This document shows, piece by piece, positions 52,057-59,829 of a stretch of 64,000 bases of DNA (positions are counted from its first letter, which is position 1; every line of letters begins with the position of its first letter). The notes below the pieces were generated by a model. That model worked only from the letters and a program-made list of their open reading frames with translations, was not told the origin of the DNA and did no database searches. Location of the stretch: contig NZ_BALU01000007.1 of the NCBI RefSeq assembly GCF_000615285.1, forward strand, positions 1 to 64,000, in the 5' to 3' direction. The DNA comes from Lactobacillus kitasatonis DSM 16761 = JCM 1039. Lineage in GTDB: Bacteria > Bacillota > Bacilli > Lactobacillales > Lactobacillaceae. Made by a program: the position numbers and the translations under genes.

Positions 52057-52632
52057 ATGGTACAAGCAATTAATTTGAAAAAAGGTATGATTTTTAGTCA
52101 AGACGGCAAGTTGATCAAGGTTTTGAAGGCTAACCACCACAAGCCAGGTAAGGGTAACACCGTTATGCAAATGGACTTGCGTGATGTTAAGAGTGGTGCC
52201 GTTGTTCATAAGACTATGCGTCCATCTGAAAAGGTAGACTTAGTTGAAGTAACTAAGAAGAACGCACAATACTTGTACAGCGAAGGCGACACTTATACCT
52301 TTATGGATACTGAAACTTACGACCAATACGAAGTTTCAGCTGATCAATTAGGCGACGACGTTAAGTTCTTGATTCCTAACATTGTCGTTGACATGGACTT
52401 CACTGATGACAACAAGATCATCGGTATTGAATTACCAGCAACTGTTGAATTGACTGTTAAGGAAACTCAACCAGGTATCAAGGGTGCCACTGTTGCAGGT
52501 GGTGGTAAGCCAGCTACTATGGAAACTGGTTTGGTTGTTCAAGTTCCTGACTTCATCAACGAAGGCGAAAAGCTGGTTATCGGTACTGAAAACGGTGATT
52601 ACAAGTCACGTGCAGATAGTCAACCAAGATAA
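52057..52632 (+). CDS. efp: Elongation factor P
   Basis: A 191-residue EF-P with three domains. Lys32 in HHKPGKGNT is the tip residue that is modified or acts at the peptidyl-transferase centre; the central part KTMRPSEKVDLVEV and C-terminal VPDFINEGEKLVIGTENGDY match the family. EF-P rescues ribosomes stalled at consecutive prolines. AAGGGAG precedes the ATG. The last codons and the terminator are duplicated at 55246. Confidence 0.95.
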   Translation: MVQAINLKKGMIFSQDGKLIKVLKANHHKPGKGNTVMQMDLRDVKSGAVVHKTMRPSEKVDLVEVTKKNAQYLYSEGDTYTFMDTETYDQYEVSADQLGDDVKFLIPNIVVDMDFTDDNKIIGIELPATVELTVKETQPGIKGATVAGGGKPATMETGLVVQVPDFINEGEKLVIGTENGDYKSRADSQPR

Positions 52633-52677
52633 TTGATTGCAAGCAAATAAGCATCGCGTAAAGTGATGCTTATTTTT
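52615..52677. repeat. efp 3' end and terminator, repeat copy 1
   Basis: 63 bases running from GATAGTCAACC (end of efp) through the terminator AAGCATCGCG / hairpin / TGATGCTT and TTTTT. A copy with about four changes is at 55246-55308, in the same orientation. Confidence 0.85.
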
Positions 52678-52714
52678 ATCTACAAAGCTAAAGCATACTT
52701 GAGGATTTTTTGAA

Positions 52715-53539
52715 ATGACAATTGGTGAAGCATTAAAAAAAGAACGAAAAGAGTTAGAGCTATCACAGACTGAAATGGCAGGCGATGTTTTAACAAAATC
52801 ATACTATTCCAAGATTGAACGAAATCAGTATGAAATTAAGGCAATAGACTTGATTAAAATTTTGCAGCTGCATGATATTGATGTCGTTAATTTTTTTAAC
52901 AAAATCGTACCAGCACAAGCAAATAATGAAGAAGAGAAAGTTGAAAGATATTTATCTCAATTACACGAAGCATATTATCATGAAGATTTGCCCAAAATAT
53001 CTGATTTACAGAAAAAGCTAAGTCAAGAAAAGCAAACTAGTAGGATTTTAAACCTGGCTACTCAAGCAACCTTGATAAAGGCTTATCTAACAAATACTTT
53101 TGATCAACTTTCGGATAAAGAAAAATTAAATATCAGGAAACAAGTTTTTAAAACAACAAATTGGGATGAAAATTCATTAAGGCTCTTTGCGATAGCTATG
53201 CCCTTATTTGATATGAATGATCTAAAAATCATTATTGGTTCGATTTTTAAAAAATGCCCACAAATAAATGAATTACCAGATATAAGTCAAAGATTGATTG
53301 CTGCAATTGCAGTTAATTATTTAGAATGGTCGTTTCGAAAACATAATAATGATAGAGAGGGAATAAATGTATCTCTGAGCATACTAAAGAAGTTAAACTT
53401 GGAGCCTAAGAATTGCTTCGCCAAAATTATGGAACAGTATTATATTGCTATATTTAGTGATGATGAGAAAAGAGCTAAAGAAATTAAGCAGTTCTTTGTT
53501 AATAACAATATGGCAGGATTTATAGACAATTCAAGATAA
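52715..53539 (+). CDS. Rgg/MutR-like transcriptional regulator
   Basis: A 274-residue regulator with an N-terminal helix-turn-helix (IGEALKKERKELELSQTEMA, residues 3-22, then SYYSKIERNQYEIKAIDLIK) and a helical TPR-like C-terminal domain, the layout of Rgg/GadR/MutR proteins that bind short peptide pheromones. It lies directly before an ABC exporter, as in bacteriocin or peptide-signal cassettes, but no peptide gene was found in the gap. More AT-rich than efp and coaA, consistent with insertion. Confidence 0.75.
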   Translation: MTIGEALKKERKELELSQTEMAGDVLTKSYYSKIERNQYEIKAIDLIKILQLHDIDVVNFFNKIVPAQANNEEEKVERYLSQLHEAYYHEDLPKISDLQKKLSQEKQTSRILNLATQATLIKAYLTNTFDQLSDKEKLNIRKQVFKTTNWDENSLRLFAIAMPLFDMNDLKIIIGSIFKKCPQINELPDISQRLIAAIAVNYLEWSFRKHNNDREGINVSLSILKKLNLEPKNCFAKIMEQYYIAIFSDDEKRAKEIKQFFVNNNMAGFIDNSR

Positions 53540-53540
53540 A

Positions 53541-53571
53541 AGTGTCACATATGACACTTTTATTTTTTTTA
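53541..53571 (+). terminator. Terminator between the Rgg-like gene and the exporter
   Basis: AAGTGTCA and TGACACTT around CATA, then TTTTATTTTTTTT. Confidence 0.8.
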
Positions 53572-53645
53572 CATAAAAAATAGTTAGGATGTGAGTACGA
53601 GTTTAAGCAGAACGTGCATGATGATGTAGAATCAGGTGACATCCA

Positions 53646-55250
53646 ATGAAGACAAAAGTAATACAAATTAACTTGAAATGGGTACTAAAAAATTTGCCTG
53701 CTAAATTAATACTTGCCATCATTATTCTTTCAATCACTAGTTCATTTGAAGGAGTAATCAACGGTTACGTACTTGGACAAATGACCAATATTGCCTTTCA
53801 TAATTTTCAAAACGTTGGCACCTTTTTACTCTTTGTGTTGCTAGCTTATCTAATAACTTATGCTTCTGCTTATTTGTTTTTGCTAGTGACACAAAAATCT
53901 ATGCAATATTTAAATGAGCAGTTAAAATACAGTTTCTTTACTTCAGATTTTCAAAAAGAAGACAATATGTCTGGAGAGTCTTCGGAAGTAATTAACAATA
54001 TAACTAATGTCTCTGATCAGATTCAAAGACAATATTTTCAACCATTGTTTTATTTGCTCCAATGTATAATGACAATCATATCCACGACAATTGTTGTCTT
54101 AGAAACTAATTTTGTTTTAGGGCTAATCTATATTTTGCTCTCAGCACTAAGCATGATCCCTAATGAAGTTGGCAAAAAACGGATGAATAATCGGACCGAT
54201 CAATGGAGTGCTTCTAATACAAAGTTAGTCACTATGATGAAAGATATTTTTCAAGGTAAGTCTGAGATAAACAAATTTGCTGTTAGAAAACTGTTCTTTA
54301 AGAATTTTAATCACGCATTACATGCTGAGGAAGAGAATTATTTTAAAATGAACCAGGTGCAGTTCACAGTACAGTTTTGCGCTTGGATGTGTTCGCTATT
54401 GGCGGATATTATTCCAATGGGAATCGGCTTATTAATGGTTGTTTATCATGTAGGTGGTGTCGAAATAGGCACAATCGTTACTCTGTCGTTAACTGCTGAT
54501 CATATTCTTGAAGGAATCAGAGAATTAGCTTCTTACCAGACCTCAATTACTAGTACCAAGAATATCCGCAAAATGAGCTTTAAGACAGGAGCTAATAATC
54601 AAGATCAGGTAGCTCTAGCAGAACCTCAACTTACTGTAGATAATGTAAGTTTTAAAAGAGATAATAAATGGATCTTCAAAAACGTCAACCTCCAACTTGA
54701 AAATACCGATAAAATCATCATCACTGGGGATTCAGGAGTAGGGAAATCTACCTTACTTAATTTAATCTCTGGGCAATTGAAACCAACTTCTGGTCAGATA
54801 AGATTTGGTAAGCGACTAATTGCTTTATCAGATTCCATTTTTATTTCACAAAAGTCTTGGTTATTTGAAGGAACAGTGGCTGAAAACTTGGCTCTGTATC
54901 AAGATTTTTCTGAAGCAGATATGGTTAAGGTTCTTAAAGAAGTTCGTTTGTGGAAAGAATTAGGGGATAGTCCTCTAAATTTCAAAATTGATAGTAATGG
55001 CACTAATTTGTCTGGTGGACAAGCACAAAGAATGGCGATTGCCCGTGGCCTTTTAAGACACAAGGAATTATTTTTACTTGATGAAATTACTTCTAGTTTG
55101 GATAAGGAAAACGCCAAGCAAATTAGAACATTGATTTATGAACTGCCAATAATGGTGATTGAAGTAGCCCATAATATTGATGATACATTGGTAGATAAGT
55201 TTGGGCTTAAGATTTATACGTTAACAAAAAATGGGTTTATTGAAGGATAG
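53646..55250 (+). CDS. ABC exporter, membrane and ATPase domains fused
   Basis: A 534-residue half-transporter. Residues about 15-300 form the six-helix membrane domain; residues about 335-534 form the ATPase with Walker A ITGDSGVGKSTLLNLI, signature NLSGGQAQRMAIARGLL and Walker B ELFLLDEITSSLDKE. It would export a peptide or drug as a dimer. AGGTGA precedes the ATG. Its stop codon lies inside the duplicated efp tail, so its last codons come from the insertion junction. Confidence 0.85.
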   Translation: MKTKVIQINLKWVLKNLPAKLILAIIILSITSSFEGVINGYVLGQMTNIAFHNFQNVGTFLLFVLLAYLITYASAYLFLLVTQKSMQYLNEQLKYSFFTSDFQKEDNMSGESSEVINNITNVSDQIQRQYFQPLFYLLQCIMTIISTTIVVLETNFVLGLIYILLSALSMIPNEVGKKRMNNRTDQWSASNTKLVTMMKDIFQGKSEINKFAVRKLFFKNFNHALHAEEENYFKMNQVQFTVQFCAWMCSLLADIIPMGIGLLMVVYHVGGVEIGTIVTLSLTADHILEGIRELASYQTSITSTKNIRKMSFKTGANNQDQVALAEPQLTVDNVSFKRDNKWIFKNVNLQLENTDKIIITGDSGVGKSTLLNLISGQLKPTSGQIRFGKRLIALSDSIFISQKSWLFEGTVAENLALYQDFSEADMVKVLKEVRLWKELGDSPLNFKIDSNGTNLSGGQAQRMAIARGLLRHKELFLLDEITSSLDKENAKQIRTLIYELPIMVIEVAHNIDDTLVDKFGLKIYTLTKNGFIEG

Positions 55251-55308
55251 TCAACCGAGATAATTGATTGCGAATAAATAAGCATCGCGTAAAGTGATGC
55301 TTATTTTT
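55246..55308. repeat. efp 3' end and terminator, repeat copy 2
   Basis: Same 63-base segment as 52615-52677, ending in AAGCATCGCG hairpin and TTTTT; it now terminates the exporter gene. About four base differences. Confidence 0.85.
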
Positions 55309-55309
55309 G

Positions 55310-55818
55310 TTATATTAGCTCTTTTGTTTCGGCATTAATTTTTATTTCACGTTTTTGTTCATCACGAATCAAAATGATTTTCCAAATTGCTTGATCATTA
55401 ACATCTTCTAATTCCCAGGAAATAGGAATGCTATTTCTAAATTCCTTGGTGGCAATTTCAGTAGCTTCTTTAAGTGAAATTGTCTTATTTAAGTTTAAGT
55501 ATGTTTCTTTATCAAAATCGTAATTAAGCACTTGAGTTGATTGACCTAAAATTTTATTATTCGTTGCATCAACTTGAATCATACAATCCTTACGATCATC
55601 AAAACCTACAATGTTATAGACATAAATGCCCTTGTTCAAAGTTAAAGAGATGGACTTGATCATTGCACTAGAGTATAGAGATTTAAATTTACGGATAGCA
55701 CTGCTTTGATCCACTCTAATTGCTGGCAGCTTATCGCTGGAATAGCTAACTGCCTGTGTTTTATTTAAATAGAAATGCCGACACAAATGCTTAGAATAAT
55801 TGTCAGAAATCTTTTCAT
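55310..55818 (-). pseudogene. PepSY-domain secreted protein, frameshifted signal
   Basis: On the minus strand ATG 55818 opens MKRFLTIILSICVGISI, a signal peptide that ends in TAA; the mature part continues one frame over from about 55775 (NKTQAVSYSSDKLPAIRVDQ, then two PepSY-like units with KGIYVYNIVGFDDRKDCMIQ and AIWKIILIRDEQKREIKINA). One missing base near 55770 explains the break. Repaired length about 169 residues. PepSY proteins inhibit proteases or act in envelope control; related genes at 59830 and 60492. Confidence 0.65.
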
Positions 55819-55939
55819 ATACGCCTCTTACTTATGTACTGATATTTTTATACCAATTATAAGCCATAAGTAGGAAAGTGACGAGTTGTCAATATAGACT
55901 TTAAAATTTCTTACGCCTTTTGTTTTATTTTTGTAATGT

Positions 55940-56302
55940 TTAGACCAAAAGACAAATTAATGCTAGCAATGCAGGTAACATTTGTACCACAAAAATCTTT
56001 TTAGTTGCAGTAAAACCACCGAAAATTGCGACAACGACGATCAAAGTTAACAATAATTCCCAAACGGTGAAGACCACAGGAGCTTTGAAAACAAAGTAAA
56101 CTAGGATCAACAAAAGCCCTAGCATCCCGTTATAGATGCCTTGGTTCGCCATCGAAATTCGCGCAGCTCTTTGCTTAACAAAATTGATGTCCATATCAAA
56201 GGCCTTCGCCTGCATTTCAGGTTTACCAAAAATTTCTAAAAAACAAATTCCAATATGTTCAATCCCCACGACAAACGTTAGAACTATACCAATTGTAGTC
56301 AT
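55940..56302 (-). CDS. DUF1304 membrane protein
   Basis: About 120 residues from ATG 56302 (AAAGGAGGA 6 bases upstream); an ATG at 56323 contains that site. Four membrane segments: TTIGIVLTFVVGIEHIGIC, a second around 55-75, a third in VFTVWELLLTLIVVVAIFGG, and a C-terminal one. The N-terminal EHIGICFLEIFG segment is the DUF1304 signature. Function unknown; single gene. Confidence 0.8.
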   Translation of the reverse strand: MTTIGIVLTFVVGIEHIGICFLEIFGKPEMQAKAFDMDINFVKQRAARISMANQGIYNGMLGLLLILVYFVFKAPVVFTVWELLLTLIVVVAIFGGFTATKKIFVVQMLPALLALICLLV

Positions 56303-56363
56303 TCGTATTCCTCCTTTGCTCATTATAATTATACGGAAAAAATGATTTTTACAAAATAAAGTG

Positions 56364-56392
56364 TTGACAGATGTAAACTAACAAGTTAAGAT
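56364..56392 (+). promoter_or_regulatory. Promoter of the Cys-leader / OppA unit
   Basis: TTGACA (56364-56369), 17 bases, TAAGAT (56387-56392). Confidence 0.75.
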
Positions 56393-56425
56393 AAGCTTAT
56401 CAAAAGTAAGAAGGAGATGAATCAC

Positions 56426-56509
56426 ATGTTATTAGCACGTCAATTGCAATGCCAAAACTGCCAATGTTGTTGCACAAACAACATCTATTTGTCGTGCTCT
56501 AATGTGTGA
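56426..56509 (+). CDS. Cys-rich leader peptide
   Basis: 27 codons from ATG 56426 with AAGGAG 9 bases upstream. Six of the 27 residues are cysteine, including a Cys-x-Cys-Cys-Cys run (QCQNCQCCCTNN), then SCSN. A strong terminator follows at 56558, before the OppA-like gene. This arrangement fits transcription or translation attenuation sensing Cys-tRNA: ribosome pausing at the Cys run would let RNA polymerase pass the terminator when cysteine is scarce. The peptide itself is probably not functional. Confidence 0.65.
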   Translation: MLLARQLQCQNCQCCCTNNIYLSCSNV

Positions 56510-56557
56510 TCATCGAAGACTATTACTTATAACTAGTTATGAAGTTGTGGTTCTTTT

Positions 56558-56593
56558 TGGGATGTATTCCGCGTTGGAGTACATCCCATTTTT
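56558..56593 (+). terminator. Attenuator-type terminator upstream of the OppA-like gene
   Basis: TGGGATGTA and TACATCCCA (9 bp, loop of 13) followed by TTTTTGTT, between the leader peptide stop and the OppA-like ATG. Confidence 0.8.
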
Positions 56594-56614
56594 GTTGCAA
56601 AGAAAGGAAAAAAC

Positions 56615-58252
56615 ATGTCGAAATTAAAGGGAGTTTTAGCAGGTATTGTCACAGTTTCAGTAGGATTGCTTCTTGCTGCTTGTGGCAATAACAATGCTTC
56701 GACAGCAGAAAAGAACACATTGAATTTAAGCACTACAGCACCACTGGACACCATTGACATCAGCAAGTCTACCGGTTTTGGTCAAACGGGCAATGTCTTT
56801 GAAAGCTTTTATCGTTTGGGCAAAAACGGTAAGCCAACTGCGGGTCTTGCTAAGAGCGGTAGTGTATCAAAAGATGGCAAAACTTGGACTTTTAAGTTGA
56901 GGGATGCCAAGTGGTCAAACGGCGATCCAATTACTGCACAAGATTTCGTTTATTCATGGCGTAGAAGCTTGAATCCTAAGACCGCTTCACCATATTCATA
57001 TCTTTTTAGCGGCGTAAAGAATGCGGATGCGGTTGCACAAGGCAAGATGAAGCCAAGTGCGGTCGGTATTTCTGCACCTAACAAGAAAACTGTGGTGGTT
57101 AAATTAAACAGACCAATCGCTTACTTCAAGGTCTTGATGGCTTATCCATTGTTTGGACCACAAAACGAAAAGGTCGTTAACAAGTACGGCAAGAAGTATG
57201 CAACTAAGGCGCAATACCAAGTTTACTCAGGCCCATTCAAGATTAAGGGCTGGAACGGTACCAATGATACCTGGTCCTTTGTTAAAAATAATGACTACTG
57301 GGACAAGAAGGTCATTAAGTTAGATAAAATTAACTACCAAGTTGTGAAGTCCAACAACACTGGCTATCAGATGTACCAACAAGGCAAGCTGGATTTAACT
57401 CCACTTTCAAGCGAGCAAGTGAAGAATTTGAAGAGCAATAAGGACTTTACTCAATACCCATACTCATTGGTTAGATTCTTGCTTTATAACTTCAAGGACA
57501 AGAACGCAGTTAACCGTAAGGCTTTGAATAATAAAAATATTCGCTTGGCCTTGTCACTTTCAATTGACCGCGACATTGTGACTAAGAAGGTTTTAGGCAA
57601 TGGCTCAACCTTGCCAACAGGTTTTGTCGCAACTGATTTAGCTAAGAATCCTACAAATGGCCAGGACTTTGCTAAAGAGCAAGCTGTGAAGAATACCGTT
57701 GATTACAATCCTACTTTGGCTAAGAAGTACTGGAAGCAAGGTTTGAAGGAAATTGGTAAAAGCAGCTTAACCTTTAACATTTTGGCTTCAAACGATGAGT
57801 CTGATAGTGATCAATTAACGCAATACTTGCAATCACAATGGACCAAGGAATTGCGTGGCATCAAGGTTAATATTACAAATGTGCCAGAAAAATCTTCGGA
57901 TAGTCGTGCACAAGAAGGTAACTTCGATATTTACTTGTCACACTGGGGCGGTGACTTCAACGATCCAATGACCTTCATGCAAATTCCGATGACTGGCACT
58001 TCATACAACTATGGTAAGTGGTCAGATTCTAATTACGATAATTTGGTAAAAAGAGCTGGCAATCAAGATGCTAACGATCCTGCAACGCGTTGGAACAATT
58101 TGGTTTCTGCCGCTAAGATCGTGAACAAGAACCAAGCAATTACACCAATTTACCAACAAACTACTGCATATTTGCAAAAGCCACGTGTTCATGGCTTGAT
58201 TCATAACACTGCTGGTACGCAATGGTCATACAAGTATGCTTACGTGAAGTAG
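56615..58252 (+). CDS. OppA-like peptide-binding lipoprotein
   Basis: A 545-residue lipoprotein (lipobox LLLAACGN, Cys near residue 22) with an SBP_bac_5 fold: STTAPLDTIDISKSTGFGQT, TFKLRDAKWSNGDPITAQDFVYSWRR (given by position 90-115), and IYLSHWGGDFNDPMTFMQI. It binds oligopeptides outside the cell for an Opp/Dpp transporter encoded elsewhere; no permease or ATPase genes are adjacent. AAAGGAAA precedes the ATG. The Cys-rich leader suggests its expression follows cysteine supply, perhaps because its ligand is a Cys-containing peptide. Confidence 0.85.
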   Translation: MSKLKGVLAGIVTVSVGLLLAACGNNNASTAEKNTLNLSTTAPLDTIDISKSTGFGQTGNVFESFYRLGKNGKPTAGLAKSGSVSKDGKTWTFKLRDAKWSNGDPITAQDFVYSWRRSLNPKTASPYSYLFSGVKNADAVAQGKMKPSAVGISAPNKKTVVVKLNRPIAYFKVLMAYPLFGPQNEKVVNKYGKKYATKAQYQVYSGPFKIKGWNGTNDTWSFVKNNDYWDKKVIKLDKINYQVVKSNNTGYQMYQQGKLDLTPLSSEQVKNLKSNKDFTQYPYSLVRFLLYNFKDKNAVNRKALNNKNIRLALSLSIDRDIVTKKVLGNGSTLPTGFVATDLAKNPTNGQDFAKEQAVKNTVDYNPTLAKKYWKQGLKEIGKSSLTFNILASNDESDSDQLTQYLQSQWTKELRGIKVNITNVPEKSSDSRAQEGNFDIYLSHWGGDFNDPMTFMQIPMTGTSYNYGKWSDSNYDNLVKRAGNQDANDPATRWNNLVSAAKIVNKNQAITPIYQQTTAYLQKPRVHGLIHNTAGTQWSYKYAYVK

Positions 58253-58270
58253 AAAAATATTTATAACTAA

Positions 58271-58318
58271 AAATGCTGATAATCTTCGTTTGAAACGTTG
58301 ATTACCAGCATTTTTTGT
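58271..58318 (+). terminator. Terminator of the OppA-like gene
   Basis: AATGCTG-TAATC pairs with GATTA-CAGCATT, then TTTTTTG. Confidence 0.75.
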
Positions 58319-58412
58319 TTTTATTTTTTGGGGATTAAATATGGTTAGTAATATTGGGAATACCACACTAAATTAAACTTTCTTTTGATAAAGTATTAGT
58401 TAGCGACTACGT

Positions 58413-58430
58413 CCTCCTACTGAAAGGAGG
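58413..58430 (+). promoter_or_regulatory. Stem hiding the Fst-like toxin ribosome binding site
   Basis: CCTCCT (58413-58418) pairs with AGGAGG (58425-58430), the Shine-Dalgarno sequence of the toxin reading frame, as in par/fst toxin messages. Confidence 0.65.
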
Positions 58431-58438
58431 TGAGCAGA

Positions 58439-58541
58439 TTGAATACGTTAATCAACTTCGATTGTTGCGCCCATCATAGTGGGTATAGTGCTTGCACTGT
58501 TCGATCACTGGTTGAACCATCGGGACAACGATCACAAATAA
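58439..58541 (+). pseudogene. Fst/Lpt-family type I toxin, frame broken
   Basis: A TTG at 58439 preceded by AGGAGGTGAGC starts MNTLIN, after which the frame must change at about 58458 to read IVAPIIVGIVLALFDHWLNH and RDNDHK, then TAA at 58539-58541. This second part is a clear Fst/Lpt toxin: Ala-Pro after Ile-Val, a hydrophobic helix, a charged tail. Removing one base from AACTTCGATT would join both. No start codon lies in the toxin frame after the preceding TAA. The locus also has the antisense promoter, shared terminator and direct repeats of a par module. Confidence 0.65.
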
Positions 58542-58593
58542 GTAGTCGCATCGTTCACCCTCACGCTAGGTAGTTGCCCCTAGTAAAAAAAGA

Positions 58594-58625
58594 AGCCTTG
58601 CCAGTTGCGATGGTAGGGCTTTTTG
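58594..58625. terminator. Shared terminator of the par-like locus
   Basis: AGCCTTGCCA and TGGTAGGGCT (G-U pairs included), then TTTTT on both strands. Confidence 0.7.
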
Positions 58626-58658
58626 AGTAGATTGAATTTACTCTAATCACTTCGTTGC
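58594..58658 (-). ncRNA. Predicted antisense antitoxin RNA (RNAII-like)
   Basis: A minus-strand promoter, TGACTA (58692-58687) - 16 bases - TATACT (58670-58665), would start an RNA near 58658 that ends at the shared terminator, about 65 nt, the size of pAD1 RNAII. It carries the complement of GAGTAGATTGAAT...CTAATC (58625-58648), nearly the same as GAGCAGATTGAATACGTTAATC in two parts at 58432-58453, the toxin start region. Confidence 0.55.
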
Positions 58659-58718
58659 TCCTATAGTATAGCATGATCCAATCATTTAGTCATATGAGGT
58701 ACTCTAAATAAGCCTCCG

Positions 58719-58740
58719 AAAATCTGCAAATGCAGATTTT
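58719..58740. promoter_or_regulatory. MarR operator-like palindrome 1
   Basis: AAAATCTGCA-AA-TGCAGATTTT, centre TGCAAATGCA. Confidence 0.55.
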
Positions 58741-58753
58741 GTTTTTTAATAAA

Positions 58754-58779
58754 ATTATTGTTGCATTTGCAACAATAAT
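58754..58779. promoter_or_regulatory. MarR operator-like palindrome 2
   Basis: ATTATTGTTGCA-TT-TGCAACAATAAT; shares the TGCA-WW-TGCA core with palindrome 1 and lies 28-50 bases before the MarR gene. Confidence 0.65.
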
Positions 58780-58806
58780 CAACATAATAATTTTTAGTTG
58801 AAAAAT

Positions 58807-59262
58807 ATGAAAGAAGATATTTTAAGACAAATCGGCACGATTGCGCGGGCACTTGATTCGATTGCCAACATTGAATTTAAAGAGATACAGCTGAATCGTG
58901 GTCAGTATTTATATTTGGTTAGAATCAAAGAAAATCCTGGTATTATCTCAGATCATTTGGCAGGGATGCTCAACGTGGATCGCACGACGACGGCCCGGAG
59001 TATTAAAAAGCTAGAAGATAATGGCCTGATCAAAAGAAAAAATGACCAAAAAAATAAGAAGATCAAGCACCTGTTTGTGACTGATAAAGGTGAAGAATTA
59101 GCACAAAGAATTGAGAAGGAAAATACCTATTCGAATGAATTGGTTTTAACCGGTTTGAATGAGAAACAAAGACAAGAATTGGCCAAGCTTTTGCAACAAG
59201 TAGAAGACAATGCAAGCGAGAATTGGTACTTTGTTAAGAATGGCGGAAAGAGGGAGTATTAA
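58807..59262 (+). CDS. MarR-family transcriptional regulator
   Basis: About 151 residues; the ATG at 58807 or a TTG at 58798 may start it, neither with a good ribosome binding site. The winged helix DHLAGMLNVDRTTTARSIKKLEDNG (position 55-80) with the basic wing LIKRKNDQKNKKIKHLFVT is typical of MarR. It overlaps the next gene by one base (TAATG), so both form an operon. Two palindromes upstream are likely its own operator, meaning it represses itself and the acetyltransferase until a ligand appears. Confidence 0.85.
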   Translation: MKEDILRQIGTIARALDSIANIEFKEIQLNRGQYLYLVRIKENPGIISDHLAGMLNVDRTTTARSIKKLEDNGLIKRKNDQKNKKIKHLFVTDKGEELAQRIEKENTYSNELVLTGLNEKQRQELAKLLQQVEDNASENWYFVKNGGKREY

Positions 59263-59777
59263 TGGATTACACAATTAGACCAGTCACAACCGACGATGTA
59301 GCAGAGTTACAAAAGATTTCACGTGAAACATTTAAAGCGACTTTCGATCCTTTTACGGCACCAGACGACATGGAACGTTTTTTGGACGAAGATTATGCGA
59401 CGGATGTGTTAATTAGCGAGATTGAGAATCCAAATAGTCGCTTCTTCTTTTTGATGGTAGGAGATAAGATCGCTGGCTATTTGAAGGTCAATGTGGGGGA
59501 TGCACAAAAAGAGCATTTAAAAGAAAATGCCCTTGAATTGCAAAAAATTTATTTGCGTACTAGCTTCCAGCATAAGGGACTAGGCAATGTCTTGTTTGAT
59601 TATGCAGAAAAGATTGCTAGGGATGAAAAGAAGGATTATATGTGGCTTGGCGTGTATGAAAAGAACATCAACGCTCAACACTTTTATAAGCGTCACAGTT
59701 TTAAACGGGTAGGACAACATGTCTTCCAAGTGGGTGACGATCCGCAAATTGACTGGCTTTTACTTAAAAAGTTGTAA
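59262..59777 (+). CDS. PaiA-like GNAT acetyltransferase
   Basis: A 171-residue enzyme. The acetyl-CoA loop LRTSFQHKGLGNVLFDYAEK and the following YMWLGVYEKNINAQHFYKRH match spermine/spermidine acetyltransferase-like (PaiA) GNAT proteins. Translationally coupled to the MarR gene. Probably detoxifies a polyamine or similar amine whose presence also relieves MarR repression; the substrate is inference. Confidence 0.85.
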   Translation: MDYTIRPVTTDDVAELQKISRETFKATFDPFTAPDDMERFLDEDYATDVLISEIENPNSRFFFLMVGDKIAGYLKVNVGDAQKEHLKENALELQKIYLRTSFQHKGLGNVLFDYAEKIARDEKKDYMWLGVYEKNINAQHFYKRHSFKRVGQHVFQVGDDPQIDWLLLKKL

Positions 59778-59781
59778 TAAA

Positions 59782-59816
59782 AAATGGTGAGGAGAATTTC
59801 TCTTCACCAATTTTGT
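59782..59816. terminator. Terminator between convergent genes
   Basis: AATGGTGA-GGAG pairs with TCT-TCACCAATT, with T residues at both ends. Confidence 0.65.
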
Positions 59817-59829
59817 TTGCATTTAGTTA

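Noticed and set aside
53572..53645. SHP-type pheromone gene between the Rgg-like regulator and the exporter
   Set aside because: Only ATG-ATG-TAG and similar short frames are present.
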